DNA of 9,261 bases. It comes from Mycobacterium sp. Lineage in GTDB: Bacteria > Actinomycetota > Actinomycetes > Mycobacteriales > Mycobacteriaceae. The notes below the pieces were generated by a model. That model was not told the DNA's origin, made no database searches, and was given only the letters and a program-made list of their open reading frames with translations. Location of the stretch: positions 1 to 9,261 of the forward strand of contig JAOPWF010000811.1 in assembly GCA_025965815.1 (NCBI GenBank). Direction: 5' to 3'. Of this stretch, positions 1-7,410 are shown one piece after another (the stretch's first letter is position 1; the number at the start of each line of letters is the position of its first letter). The position numbers and the translations under genes were made by a program.

Positions 1-831
1 GGTCCCCGCAGCCTCAAGGTCGACAAGGCCGAGGTACGGCGCCGAGTCAACGAGCTGCTCGAGATCGTTCGACTCACCGATTTCGCCAAGCGCAAGCCGG
101 CCCAACTGTCCGGAGGTCAGCAGCAGCGCGTGGCGTTGGCCCGCGCGCTGGTGAACTACCCGAGCGCGCTGCTCCTCGACGAGCCGCTCGGTGCCCTCGA
201 CCTCAAGCTTCGCCAGGTCATGCAATTCGAGCTGAAGCGCATCCAACGGGAAGTCGGGATCACCTTCGTCTACGTGACTCACGACCAAGAGGAAGCGCTG
301 ACGATGAGCGACCGGATCGCCGTCATGAACGCCGGCGACGTCGAACAGATCGGCACCCCCAGCGAGATCTATGACCGGCCGTCGACCGTCTTCGTGGCTA
401 GTTTCATCGGGCAGGCCAATCTCTGGCCAGGCAGACAGAACCGCCTCGACGGCGGCCTCGCCGAACTGTCCGTACTCGGGACCACGCTGCGGGCCCGACC
501 CGGTGACACGGCCATCGAACCGGGTGGGCAGGCCACACTCATGGTCCGACCGGAACGGGTGCGCGTCTCGATGGAACAGCCGACGGGCGACATCGCGGCC
601 GTGAAGGCAACCGTCACCGACCTCACGTTCCAGGGACCGGTCGTCCGGCTGTCGCTCACGGCGCCTGACGAGTCGCCCATCCTCGCCCATATCGGCCCGG
701 AACAGGACCTTCCGCTTCTGCGACCCGGCGACGAGGTGCACGTCTGCTGGGCGCCCGACGCTTCGCTTGTGCTTCCCGCGGCCGACATTCCGACCACCGA
801 GGACCTCGAGGAGATGCTCGACGATTCCTGA
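1..831 (+). CDS. potA: PotA-like ABC importer ATPase, 5' partial
   Basis: This is the ATP-hydrolysing subunit of a spermidine/putrescine-type ABC importer and acts at the inner face of the membrane. The frame is open from base 1, so the N-terminus with Walker A lies outside the window; 276 residues are visible. Visible residues 36-42 are the ABC signature LSGGQQQ, residues 57-62 are Walker B (LLLDEP) followed by the D-loop GALD, and the H-loop is in VTHDQEEAL. The last ~140 residues are the TOBE-type C-terminal domain usual in PotA/MalK-like ATPases (VRPERVRVS begins it). It is the first visible gene of a same-strand operon with a binding protein and two permeases, which identifies it as the importer ATPase rather than an exporter one. 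The family is certain; the substrate is inferred from the neighbours. Confidence 0.93.
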   Translation, partial: GPRSLKVDKAEVRRRVNELLEIVRLTDFAKRKPAQLSGGQQQRVALARALVNYPSALLLDEPLGALDLKLRQVMQFELKRIQREVGITFVYVTHDQEEALTMSDRIAVMNAGDVEQIGTPSEIYDRPSTVFVASFIGQANLWPGRQNRLDGGLAELSVLGTTLRARPGDTAIEPGGQATLMVRPERVRVSMEQPTGDIAAVKATVTDLTFQGPVVRLSLTAPDESPILAHIGPEQDLPLLRPGDEVHVCWAPDASLVLPAADIPTTEDLEEMLDDS

Positions 832-882
832 CTCGTTCCGCTTCCCTCCTCCCTCTCCCCCGGCACGACGAAAGGCCCCGCA

Positions 883-2073
883 ATGGCGAACGAGATCGAC
901 CCTCGGATCCTGTCCCGACTCGCGGCTTCCCAGCCCAGCCGTCGGCGCTTCATCGCCGGTGGCGCTGCCGCGGCCGGAGCGCTGGCGCTCGGTGGGTCGT
1001 TCCTCGCCGCGTGCGGATCCAACAGCGGCACGAGCGGTTCCAGTTCCGCCACGGCGCAGGACACCGGCCCGGCGAGCGGCAAACTGCGCATCTCGAACTG
1101 GCCGCTCTATATGGCCGACGGGTTCGTGGCCGGCTTTCAGAAGGCTTCCGGCATCACCGTGGACTACAAGGAAGACTTCAACGACAACGAGGAATGGTTC
1201 GCCAAGGTAAAAGAACCGCTCTCACGTAAACAGGACATCGGCGCCGACCTGGTGGTGCCCACCACCTTCATGGCCGTCCGCATCAAAAACCTCGGTTGGC
1301 TCAACGAGATCAGCGACAGCGGGGTGCCGAATAAGAAGAACATCCGCCCGGATCTCCTCGAGGCGAGCGTCGATCCGGGCCGCAAGTACACCGCACCGTA
1401 TATGTCGGGGATGGTTGGCCTGGCCTACAACAAGGCCGTAACCGGCCGTGACATCACCAACATCGAGGACATGTGGGATCCGGCCTACAAAGGCAAGGTC
1501 AGCCTGTTCTCCGACGCGCAGGACGGCCTCGGCATGATCATGCTGTCGCAGGGCAACTCGCCGGAAAATCCCACGACCGAAACGGTGCAGAAGGCGGTCG
1601 ACCTGGTGAAGGAGCAGAAGGACAAGGGCCAGATCCGCCGCTTCACTGGCAACGACTATGCCGACGACCTGGCGGCCGGCAACGTCGTGATCGCGCAGGC
1701 GTACTCGGGTGACGTCGTACAACTGCAGGCCGACAACCCGGACCTCAAGTTCGTGGTACCGCAGTCCGGCGGCACGACGTTCGTGGACAATATGGCGATC
1801 CCTTACACCACCCAGAACCAGAAGGCCGCCGAGGCGTGGATCAACTACGTTTATGACCGGCCCACCTACGCCAAGCTGGTAGCGCACACCCAGTACGTGC
1901 CGGTGCTCTCGGACATGACCGACGAGCTCAACAAGATCGATCCCAAACTGGCCTCCGACCCGCTGATCAACCCCCCGAAGTCGACCCTCGACAACCTGAA
2001 GTCGTGGCCGGCGCTCACCGACGAACAAACCCAGCAATTCAACACCGCCTACGCCGCGGTCACCGGCGGCTGA
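883..2073 (+). CDS. potD: PotD-like solute-binding lipoprotein (Tat-exported)
   Basis: Extracellular substrate-binding protein of the importer, 396 residues, type 2 periplasmic-binding fold (spermidine/putrescine-binding family). The N-terminus carries a twin-arginine motif, SRRRFI at residues 19-24, then an Ala/Gly-rich hydrophobic stretch and a lipobox LAAC. Cys44 should therefore be lipidated, giving a folded, membrane-anchored receptor exported by Tat. The mature domain starts LRISNWPLYM (68-77), matching the PotD opening in which Trp and Tyr contact polyamine; the residue after Trp73 is Pro. Acidic positions likely to bind amines remain: D211/D214 in SDAQDG and D302 in FVDNMAIP. Where PotD has an aromatic two residues before that Asp, this protein has Phe300. 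The start is ATG with GAAAGG seven bases upstream. It lies 51 bases after the ATPase and 3 before the first permease. Polyamine is the likely substrate but is unproven. Confidence 0.9.
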   Translation: MANEIDPRILSRLAASQPSRRRFIAGGAAAAGALALGGSFLAACGSNSGTSGSSSATAQDTGPASGKLRISNWPLYMADGFVAGFQKASGITVDYKEDFNDNEEWFAKVKEPLSRKQDIGADLVVPTTFMAVRIKNLGWLNEISDSGVPNKKNIRPDLLEASVDPGRKYTAPYMSGMVGLAYNKAVTGRDITNIEDMWDPAYKGKVSLFSDAQDGLGMIMLSQGNSPENPTTETVQKAVDLVKEQKDKGQIRRFTGNDYADDLAAGNVVIAQAYSGDVVQLQADNPDLKFVVPQSGGTTFVDNMAIPYTTQNQKAAEAWINYVYDRPTYAKLVAHTQYVPVLSDMTDELNKIDPKLASDPLINPPKSTLDNLKSWPALTDEQTQQFNTAYAAVTGG

Positions 2074-2076
2074 CCA

Positions 2077-2952
2077 ATGGCCGGAGTGGCAAGCAGTAGT
2101 CGTCAGCGGAGCAAGATCGCTCCGTATTTGATGATCCTGCCTGCCCTCGCCTACCTCGCCGTGTTCTTCGTGGTGCCGTTCTGGTCGCTGATCCGCACCT
2201 CGCTGTCGTCGACGGGCGGCTCAGTGTTCCTGCCGACGCTGACGTTCTCGTGGGACTTCGGCAACTACGTCGACGCGTTCAGTCAGTACGAGGATCAAAT
2301 CCTGCGGTCGTTCACATATGCGCTTGTGGCCACGGTGGTGTGCCTGCTGCTGGCCTACCCGCTCGCCTACGTCATCGCCTTCAAGGCGGGCCGCTACAAG
2401 AATCTGATACTCGGTCTCGTCATCCTGCCCTTCTTCGTGACGTTCCTGATTCGCACGTTGGCGTGGAAAACGATCCTTGCCGACGACGGCTTCGTGGTGA
2501 GCGTGCTCGGCTCGATCGGACTGCTACCCAGCGAGGGGCGGTTGCTCTCGACGAGTTGGGCCGTGATGGGTGGCCTCATCTACAACTGGATCATCTTCAT
2601 GATCCTGCCGTTGTACGTGAGTCTGGAGAAGATCGATCCTCGCCTCATCGAAGCCTCGAGGGACCTGTACTCGTCCAACAGGCGGAGCTTCGGCAAGGTG
2701 ATCCTGCCCCTTTCGATGCCCGGTGTGCTGGCCGGCAGCCTTCTGGTGTTCATCCCCGCCGCCGGCGACTTCATCAATGCCGATTATCTGGGTAGCACGC
2801 AGACCACGATGATCGGCAACGTCATCCAGAAGCAGTTCCTTGTGGTCAAGGACTACCCGGCCGCGGCCGCGCTCAGCTTCGTGCTGATGGCCATCATCCT
2901 TGCCGGCGTGCTGTTGTACACCAGGGCACTAGGCACGGAGGACCTGGTATGA
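2077..2952 (+). CDS. potB: PotB-like ABC importer permease
   Basis: First transmembrane subunit of the importer, 291 residues, BPD_transp_1 fold. Six hydrophobic segments are readable near residues 14-37, 76-100, 108-128, 161-183, 217-238 and 263-285. The cytoplasmic EAA loop that docks on the ATPase is at residues 192-216, starting EASRDLYSSN and ending LPLSMPG. The usual glycine of the EAA motif (DLG) is tyrosine here (Y198), whereas the partner permease keeps the glycine. From memory this DLY form is common in actinobacterial PotB proteins, so it need not impair function. The ATG lies three bases after the binding-protein stop with only a weak GGCGG upstream, which suggests translational coupling. 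Its stop overlaps the next start as ATGA. Confidence 0.9.
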   Translation: MAGVASSSRQRSKIAPYLMILPALAYLAVFFVVPFWSLIRTSLSSTGGSVFLPTLTFSWDFGNYVDAFSQYEDQILRSFTYALVATVVCLLLAYPLAYVIAFKAGRYKNLILGLVILPFFVTFLIRTLAWKTILADDGFVVSVLGSIGLLPSEGRLLSTSWAVMGGLIYNWIIFMILPLYVSLEKIDPRLIEASRDLYSSNRRSFGKVILPLSMPGVLAGSLLVFIPAAGDFINADYLGSTQTTMIGNVIQKQFLVVKDYPAAAALSFVLMAIILAGVLLYTRALGTEDLV

Positions 2953-3812
2953 CGATGCCGGCAGGGCCATTGCTGGCCGACGCCATCGAGCAGAAGGAAC
3001 CGGTCAAGGCCAAACGCGACCGGGGCAAGTTCAAGCCGGGCGACCTGGTGCTGCGAATCATCGCCGCCTTGGTGCTGCTCTATCTCTTCCTGCCGATCTT
3101 CGTGATCATCCTGTTCTCGTTCAACAAGCCCGCCGGCAAGTTCAACTACACATGGAAGGGATTCACCCTCGACAATTGGGCCGACCCGTTCAAGTACCCG
3201 GCCCTGACCAACGCGCTGAAGTTGAGCATTAACGTCGCTGCCGTCTCCACCGCCATCGCGCTCGTGCTCGGCACACTGGTCGCCATCGCCCTTGTGCGCC
3301 AACGATTCCGGGGCAGCAAAGCGGTCGACACCTTCCTCATTCTGCCGCTGACCGCGCCCGAGGTGGTGATGGGTGCGTCGCTGCTGACCCTGTTCCTCGA
3401 CCTGGGGTGGGAGACGGGTTATACGACCATCCTGATCGCTCACATCGCGTTCCAGATCAGCTTCATCGCGATGACCGTTCGGGCGCGCCTCCGTGGGTTC
3501 GACTGGACGCTGGAAGATGCGTCCATGGACCTCGGCGCGAGTCCCAGCCGCACGTTCTTCCGTGTCACGCTGCCTCTGATCGTTCCCGGGATCATCGCGG
3601 CCGCTATGCTGTCCTTTGCCTTATCGCTCGACGACTTCATCATCACCTACTTCGTCAGCGGTTCGACTGTGACCTACCCGCTATATGTGAACGCCGCGGT
3701 GAAAGCCGCAGTGCCACCGCAGATCAACGTGCTCGCCACAGCGATCCTGGTAGTGAGCCTGATCCTTCTCGGGGTGGGAACGTTTTACCGGCGCAAGCGG
3801 ATCGACGTCTGA
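2949..3812 (+). CDS. potC: PotC-like ABC importer permease
   Basis: Second transmembrane subunit, 287 residues, forming the channel with the PotB-like protein. It has a charged cytoplasmic N-terminus (to about residue 30), then about six membrane segments. The first is around 33-57, and the last just before the basic tail YRRKRIDV. The EAA loop is canonical, EDASMDLGAS from residue 189 followed by LPLIVPGI. ALSLDDFIITYFVSG after it is the typical PotC signature. The start is set by the ATGA overlap with potB and by a good ribosome site GGAGG at 2937-2941, seven bases upstream. This is the last gene of the operon. Downstream is only a 10-bp GC palindrome (3814-3823) without a T-tract, so no clear intrinsic terminator is seen. 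Confidence 0.9.
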   Translation: MTMPAGPLLADAIEQKEPVKAKRDRGKFKPGDLVLRIIAALVLLYLFLPIFVIILFSFNKPAGKFNYTWKGFTLDNWADPFKYPALTNALKLSINVAAVSTAIALVLGTLVAIALVRQRFRGSKAVDTFLILPLTAPEVVMGASLLTLFLDLGWETGYTTILIAHIAFQISFIAMTVRARLRGFDWTLEDASMDLGASPSRTFFRVTLPLIVPGIIAAAMLSFALSLDDFIITYFVSGSTVTYPLYVNAAVKAAVPPQINVLATAILVVSLILLGVGTFYRRKRIDV

Positions 3813-3822
3813 GGCCGGCCGG

Positions 3823-4029
3823 CTACTTCCCCGCCGCCGGGTCGGCGACGAGGCGCAGCAGTCCGGGAAAGCGTCCGTCGATGTCGTCGCAACGCGACCT
3901 CGCACCGATTGGCGTAGTCGACGACGCTGATCAGACCCGATCGCGTAACACGTTGAAGTGGTGGGTCATCGTCGACTTGGCCACCGGGAACTCGAAGGTC
4001 GAGCACTGCCGGGGCTGATTGTTCCCTGC
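3823..4029 (-). pseudogene. ArsR-family HTH regulator remnant, truncated and frameshifted
   Basis: Reading the - strand, three successive frames join into the C-terminal half of an ArsR/SmtB-type repressor. Frame 1 (4029 to 3931) gives QCSTFEFPVAKSTMTHHF then NVLRD, the recognition helix, and hits TGA. Frame 2 (3937 to about 3884) continues GLISVVDYANRCEVALRR, the beta-wing. Frame 3 (3888 to the TAG at 3823-3825) ends DDIDGRFPGLLRLVADPAAG plus Lys. Two indels are therefore needed, near 3937 and near 3888. The first helices of the family (DPVRLRIV-type) are absent: a TAA stands at 4030-4032, followed by the promoter region of the next gene. The family match is from memory of the motif AKSTMTHHFxVLRE and of the RFPGLL ending. 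It converges with potC and is divergent from the LLM gene, which an intact copy may once have regulated. Confidence 0.75.
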
Positions 4030-4061
4030 TTAGGTACGAAATAATTCGAACCCATGGGTGT

Positions 4062-4088
4062 TGTCGTATGCGACAGACGTCTGTATCG
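4062..4088. promoter_or_regulatory. Nested palindromes upstream of the LLM gene, possible operator
   Basis: The 12-base sequence ACAGACGTCTGT at 4073-4084 is a perfect palindrome. It overlaps a second inverted repeat, TGTCG (4062-4066) and CGACA (4071-4075), separated by four bases. The block ends 16 bases before the start codon at 4105 and just before its ribosome site, where a repressor of TetR or ArsR type could act. No regulator is identified; the adjacent ArsR gene is broken. I see no convincing -35/-10 pair. Confidence 0.4.
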
Positions 4089-4104
4089 ACGACCAGGAGA
4101 CACC

Positions 4105-4920
4105 ATGACCCAGCCCATCCGCATCGGTATCCAGCTCTGGCCTGGCGGAGCACCCGACTATCGCAGCTGGCGCGAGTCCGTGCTGGAAGCCGAACAGATC
4201 GGCGCCGATGTCATATTCGGCTACGACCACTTCCACCGGCCGGCACTCGAAGGCATCGTCGACGGCGCACCGCGACTGCACGCGGTGCAGCCCGACGTCA
4301 CCAACTTCGAAGGCTGGACGGCGCTGGCCTCGTGGGCCGAGATCACCAGCCGGGCCGAGATCGGTCTTCTGGTCACGGGGATCGGCTACCGCAACCCAGA
4401 CCTCCTCGCCGATATGGCCCGTACCGTGGACCACATCAGTGGCGGACGGTTGATCCTCGGCCTCGGCGCCGGCTGGTACGAAAAGGACTACACCGTCTAC
4501 GGATACGACTACGGGACGGTCAAGTCGCGGATGGATCTGTTCGACGAGGGGCTGGCCCGCGTCGAGAACCGGCTTTCGAAACTGATTCCGCCACCGGTGC
4601 GCAAGATTCCGATCCTCATCGGCGGTGGTGGCGAGCGCCGGACGCTGCCCGCCGTCGCCCGGCACGCGGACATCTGGCACAGCTTCGAAAATGTCGAGGA
4701 GTTCCGTCGCAAGAACGACATCGTCCGGCGACTCGCCGACGATGCCGGGCGCGACGAGACTCAGATCGTGCGCGCGATGGCGTGGACCGACCGCGAGAAC
4801 GCTGACGCGTTCGTCGCCGAGGGAGTCACCTTCTTCACCGCCGAAATTCACCCGACCAGTGACGGCTACGACTTCTCCGAACTGAAGGAAATGATCGGCT
4901 GGCGAGACGACAGCCGTTAA
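4105..4920 (+). CDS. LLM-class (luciferase-like) F420-dependent oxidoreductase
   Basis: Cytosolic TIM-barrel oxidoreductase of the bacterial luciferase-like family, 271 residues, near the usual length. In actinobacteria most members use coenzyme F420 for hydride transfer; the substrate cannot be read from sequence. Visible family features are IRIGIQLWPGG at the first strand, FGYDHF at residues 38-43, GLLVTGIGYRNP in the cofactor-side strand, GGRLILGLGAGWY at 113-125 and ILIGGGGERR at 171-179 (phosphate-binding strand). ATG 4105 is chosen over an in-frame upstream start at 4054 because AGGAGA lies at 4095-4100, five bases upstream, and the family begins at this strand. It stands alone on the + strand. 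Its stop shares TTAA with the convergent Ddn-like gene. FMN use instead of F420 cannot be excluded. Confidence 0.88.
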   Translation: MTQPIRIGIQLWPGGAPDYRSWRESVLEAEQIGADVIFGYDHFHRPALEGIVDGAPRLHAVQPDVTNFEGWTALASWAEITSRAEIGLLVTGIGYRNPDLLADMARTVDHISGGRLILGLGAGWYEKDYTVYGYDYGTVKSRMDLFDEGLARVENRLSKLIPPPVRKIPILIGGGGERRTLPAVARHADIWHSFENVEEFRRKNDIVRRLADDAGRDETQIVRAMAWTDRENADAFVAEGVTFFTAEIHPTSDGYDFSELKEMIGWRDDSR

Positions 4921-5288
4921 GCGGTCACGGGGTCGAGTGTGACCGTGACAGCCACGCGCCCCTTACTGTCACGCTCGGCCACGGCGCGTCCGGTGCGGTC
5001 TCCGCCGTTGAGGTGCAATGTCATTGGGCTACCGTCGCCGAGGAAGTTGCGCCACCAGGTCTTGGCGTCCGGCATCTGGACTCCGATGGTGATGACATCG
5101 CCTTGGCGTCGATAGCCGACCGGGGTGGTGATGGTCTTACCCGAGCGTCTGCCGACGTAGCTGATCATCACCATGTTGTGGCGGACCAGCGGGCCCACGA
5201 GTGGTGCATCGATCAGCTTGGCCACGGCACCGTTCACGGTCGGCACGATCGATGTTCCGAAAATTCCTCGTCCTGGTGCAGGTCTCAC
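4917..5288 (-). CDS. Ddn-like deazaflavin (F420)-dependent nitroreductase/quinone reductase family protein
   Basis: Small split-barrel protein of 123 residues, in the family of the mycobacterial F420H2-dependent nitroreductase Ddn (DUF385). Members reduce quinones or other electrophiles at the membrane or in the cytosol. The family-type core is visible: a short N-terminal helix region, then YVGRRSGKTITTPVGY (44-59), strand DVITIGVQ (64-71) and KTWWRNFLGDG (76-86), the usual W-x-x-NL-like segment after the cofactor site, then the last strands. The start is GTG at 5288, supported by AAGGAG (plus-strand 5294-5299) five bases upstream. It follows the EamA exporter by 59 bases on the same strand, so co-transcription is possible. 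TAAGCT in that gap could instead be a -10 of its own. The stop overlaps that of the convergent LLM gene. Confidence 0.8.
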   Translation of the reverse strand: MRPAPGRGIFGTSIVPTVNGAVAKLIDAPLVGPLVRHNMVMISYVGRRSGKTITTPVGYRRQGDVITIGVQMPDAKTWWRNFLGDGSPMTLHLNGGDRTGRAVAERDSKGRVAVTVTLDPVTA

Positions 5289-5347
5289 TGAATCTCCTTG
5301 TGGCGAGAGCGTCCTACCAGCTTAGCCGTGGCGCGGTGTTGCCCTGG

Positions 5348-6229
5348 TCAGCCGACCTCGGCAGGCACCGGCGAGGAGCGCGCGCCGGTTCGGGCGGCAC
5401 CGATCCCCGCGGCGACGACGAAGCAGATGCCGACGATGGCCGCCCCGTCAGGAACCTGGTGGAGCAGTGCGAAGCCGACGAGCAGGGCGAACGCCGGTTC
5501 CAGACTCATCAACGTCCCGAACGCGGCCGTGGTGAGCCGCCGCAGCGTCAGCAGCTCCAGAGTGAAAGGCACAACGGGTAGCAGTACCGCCAGCCCGAGT
5601 CCGACGAGGATCAGGTCCGGCGTGATCCGCTCGAAAACCGACGGACCCACGACGGCCGTGGCGACGAGGCCGGCAACGGGCATGGTGACCGCCAGACCGT
5701 TGACTCCCGCGACCTCGTCGCCCATTCGCTGCGTGAGCAGGATGTACAGCGCCCAACCTGCGGCCGCCGCGAGCGCGAACAGCACGCCAACCAGGTCGAC
5801 GCCGCCGGCCCATGGCTGGGTCAGCAGCACGACGCCGATGGCGGCCAGCCCCGGCCACAGCATGCGACGACCGTGGCCCCGCGCGACTGCGACGCCAAGC
5901 GGGCCCAGGAACTCCAGGGCGCTGGCGGTGCCGAGCGGTATGCGGTCCACAGCTGCCATGAACAACAAGGTGATCGTCGCGGTGACCACGCCCAGTAGCA
6001 CGCAGAGACCGAACGTTTTTCGGGTGAACGCCGACGGTCGCGGACGGACGACGATCAGTAGCAGAATCCCGGCCCACGCCAGCCGGAGCCATGCCGCACC
6101 ATCGGCCCCGATGCGGTCGATGAGGCCAACTGCAATCGCCAACCCGACCTGGACACACAGCATCGACGCCACCGCCATCAATGCACCCGTGCGAGCCGGA
6201 CTTCCGTTCATGAGGGCATTGAACTGCAT
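5348..6229 (-). CDS. EamA-family (RhtA-like) metabolite exporter
   Basis: Inner-membrane transporter of the drug/metabolite superfamily, 293 residues, with about ten hydrophobic segments arranged as two EamA repeats. The phrases [20 protein letters not shown] in the second helix and [19 protein letters not shown] in the fourth are hallmarks of the RhtA branch (threonine/homoserine and related efflux). The exact substrate is unknown. The start is taken as ATG 6229, but neither it nor the in-frame ATG at 6211 has a clear ribosome site, so six residues of the N-terminus are uncertain. It is divergent from a LysR regulator, the common arrangement in which the regulator controls the exporter, and lies upstream of the Ddn-like gene on the same strand. 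Confidence 0.88.
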   Translation of the reverse strand: MQFNALMNGSPARTGALMAVASMLCVQVGLAIAVGLIDRIGADGAAWLRLAWAGILLLIVVRPRPSAFTRKTFGLCVLLGVVTATITLLFMAAVDRIPLGTASALEFLGPLGVAVARGHGRRMLWPGLAAIGVVLLTQPWAGGVDLVGVLFALAAAAGWALYILLTQRMGDEVAGVNGLAVTMPVAGLVATAVVGPSVFERITPDLILVGLGLAVLLPVVPFTLELLTLRRLTTAAFGTLMSLEPAFALLVGFALLHQVPDGAAIVGICFVVAAGIGAARTGARSSPVPAEVG

Positions 6230-6235
6230 GCCAAC

Positions 6236-6286
6236 CGTTCATGTCCACGCGATTTTCCTGGACATACCATTCATAAATAGTGAACG
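6236..6286. promoter_or_regulatory. Divergent eamA/lysR control region with LysR-type dyad
   Basis: ATGTCCA at 6241-6247 and TGGACAT at 6259-6265 form perfect 7-bp arms around an 11-base spacer, the spacing expected for a LysR-family box. A second, wider inverted repeat flanks it, CGTTCA (6236-6241) with TGAACG (6281-6286). Within it lies TTCA-N7-TGAA (6270-6284). TACCAT at 6265-6270 and CATAAA at 6272-6277 are possible -10 elements for lysR. The dyad lies 12 bases upstream of the eamA start and 29 upstream of the ATG of lysR, so one bound regulator could control both genes. Confidence 0.55.
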
Positions 6287-6294
6287 ATTGTCGG

Positions 6295-7212
6295 ATGGAT
6301 ACCCGACGACTCCGTCTGCTGCTGGCGCTGTCCCGCCTGGGGTCGATGCGCACCGTCGCCGATACCTTCGGGCTGACGACATCGACGGTGTCCCAGCAGA
6401 TCGCCGCGCTGGCCAAAGAGACCGGTGCCCAGCTCATCGAGCCCGACGGGCGCCGGGTACGGCTCACCCCGGCCGGGCGACGGCTGGCCGAGCACGCGGT
6501 CACCATCCTCGCCGCCGTCGACGCCGCACGACTCGATCTCAATCCCGACGCCGACCCCGCCGGCACCCTGCGCGTCGGCGGCTTCGCCACCGGGATCCGC
6601 GTCTCGCTGCTGCCTATCCTCGCCGAACTGGCCAGCACCCATCCGCAGGTCGACGTCGTGATCAGCGAGTACGAACCGATCGAAGCGTTCCGGCTGCTGG
6701 TCAACGACGATCTCGACCTGGCGCTGACCTACGACTACGACCTCGCACCGGCCTCCCCCGACACCGTGCTCGAGACAGTCTCGTTGTGGTCCACCCCCTG
6801 GGGGCTGGGCGTCCCCGCCAACACCTCCGGTGACGTCACAGACCTCGCCGCATACGCCGAGCAGCCCTGGATCGTCAACTCCCGCAACACCGCCGACGAA
6901 GACGCCGTCCGCACGCTGGCATCCCTGGCCGGATTCACCCCCCACATCGCCCACCAGATCGACAGCCTCGACCTGGTCGAAGACCTCATCCTCGCCGGAT
7001 ACGGCGTGGGACTGCTGCCCGCCAGCCGGCCCACCCGCATCGGAGTCAAGGTCCTCCCGCTGTCCAACCCCACAGTCGTGCTGACCGCCTATGCCGTCAC
7101 CCGCCGGGGCAGATCCAGCTGGCCACCACTGCGACTGGTCCTCGACCGACTCCGACCCGGACAACGAAAACCGCTGCCGCACTGGCCCACACCGACCGCG
7201 GGCACAATGTGA
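6295..7212 (+). CDS. LysR-family transcriptional regulator
   Basis: DNA-binding regulator of 305 residues, the usual LysR length. The N-terminal winged helix-turn-helix runs from about residue 2 to 60: RRLRLLLALSRLGSMRTVAD, then the recognition helix TTSTVSQQIAALAKE, then RVRLTPAGRRLAEHA. A linker helix follows, then the periplasmic-binding-like effector domain, which begins TLRVGGFATGIRVSLLPIL and includes LDLALTYDYD and the late strand DLILAGYGVGLLPA. The start is ATG 6295 (MDTRRLRLL), which fits the family. An in-frame GTG at 6280 would add five residues and lies nearer a possible -10, so a leaderless GTG start is not excluded; neither start has a clear ribosome site. Divergent from the EamA exporter, which it probably controls. 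The effector ligand is unknown. Confidence 0.9.
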   Translation: MDTRRLRLLLALSRLGSMRTVADTFGLTTSTVSQQIAALAKETGAQLIEPDGRRVRLTPAGRRLAEHAVTILAAVDAARLDLNPDADPAGTLRVGGFATGIRVSLLPILAELASTHPQVDVVISEYEPIEAFRLLVNDDLDLALTYDYDLAPASPDTVLETVSLWSTPWGLGVPANTSGDVTDLAAYAEQPWIVNSRNTADEDAVRTLASLAGFTPHIAHQIDSLDLVEDLILAGYGVGLLPASRPTRIGVKVLPLSNPTVVLTAYAVTRRGRSSWPPLRLVLDRLRPGQRKPLPHWPTPTAGTM

Positions 7213-7369
7213 TTACTCGAGATGCGTCCTGCCGAGAAACCGCACTGATGGCCTAACAGCTCACCCCGCACGGCGTCTAGGTTTTCTTGGCGATCATCGG
7301 CGGCATGCGGGGCATCCAGCCTGACATGCTTTGTTGTCGATCCGCAGGGTCGGGTCGTGCGTAATCCCC
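7213..7369. other. Intergenic stretch between lysR and the toxin-antitoxin promoter
   Basis: No convincing gene is seen. CCCCGCA (7264-7270) and TGCGGGG (7306-7312) form perfect 7-bp arms around a 35-base loop, a possible weak hairpin but without a T-tract, so I do not call it a terminator. A short + frame from ATG 7306 to a TAA at 7360-7362 has no recognisable motif. Confidence 0.4.
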
Positions 7370-7398
7370 GGTGACGCGGTGTCGGTGGACGCTAGGAT
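7370..7398 (+). promoter_or_regulatory. Putative -35/-10 promoter of the toxin-antitoxin operon
   Basis: GTGACG at 7370-7375 (TGAC core of the -35) lies 17 bases before TAGGAT at 7393-7398, which fits the actinobacterial -10 pattern TANNNT. The transcript would begin near 7405, so the inverted repeat at 7411-7445 would lie in the leader, where a bound antitoxin could block elongation. This is based on pattern only. Confidence 0.4.
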
Positions 7399-7410
7399 CC
7401 TGCCGCGGCA

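Noticed and set aside
1222..2037. Long open frame on the - strand opposite the binding-protein gene
   Set aside because: It is the antisense shadow of the potD-like gene, with low-complexity Arg/Val/Gly composition, no domain and no ribosome site.
3814..3823. GCCGGCCGGC palindrome just after potC as a terminator
   Set aside because: It has no loop and no following T-tract, and short GC palindromes are frequent in this kind of genome.
4054..4104. Upstream in-frame start for the LLM gene (17 extra residues)
   Set aside because: It has no ribosome site and would place the palindromes inside the coding region; ATG 4105 has AGGAGA at proper spacing and fits the family N-terminus.
5448..6704. 418-codon - strand open frame in another register over the same area
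   Set aside because: Arg/Ala/Gly-rich translation without motifs, overlapping both real genes out of frame.
5298..6833. 511-codon open frame on the + strand across eamA and lysR
   Set aside because: It runs antisense to the exporter and out of frame with lysR, and is rich in Ser/Thr/Pro/Arg as expected of a GC-rich shadow frame. The EamA and LysR genes have clear family motifs.
6271..7182. 303-codon - strand open frame opposite lysR
   Set aside because: Gly/Gln/Asp-rich antisense shadow; the + strand has a full LysR domain structure.
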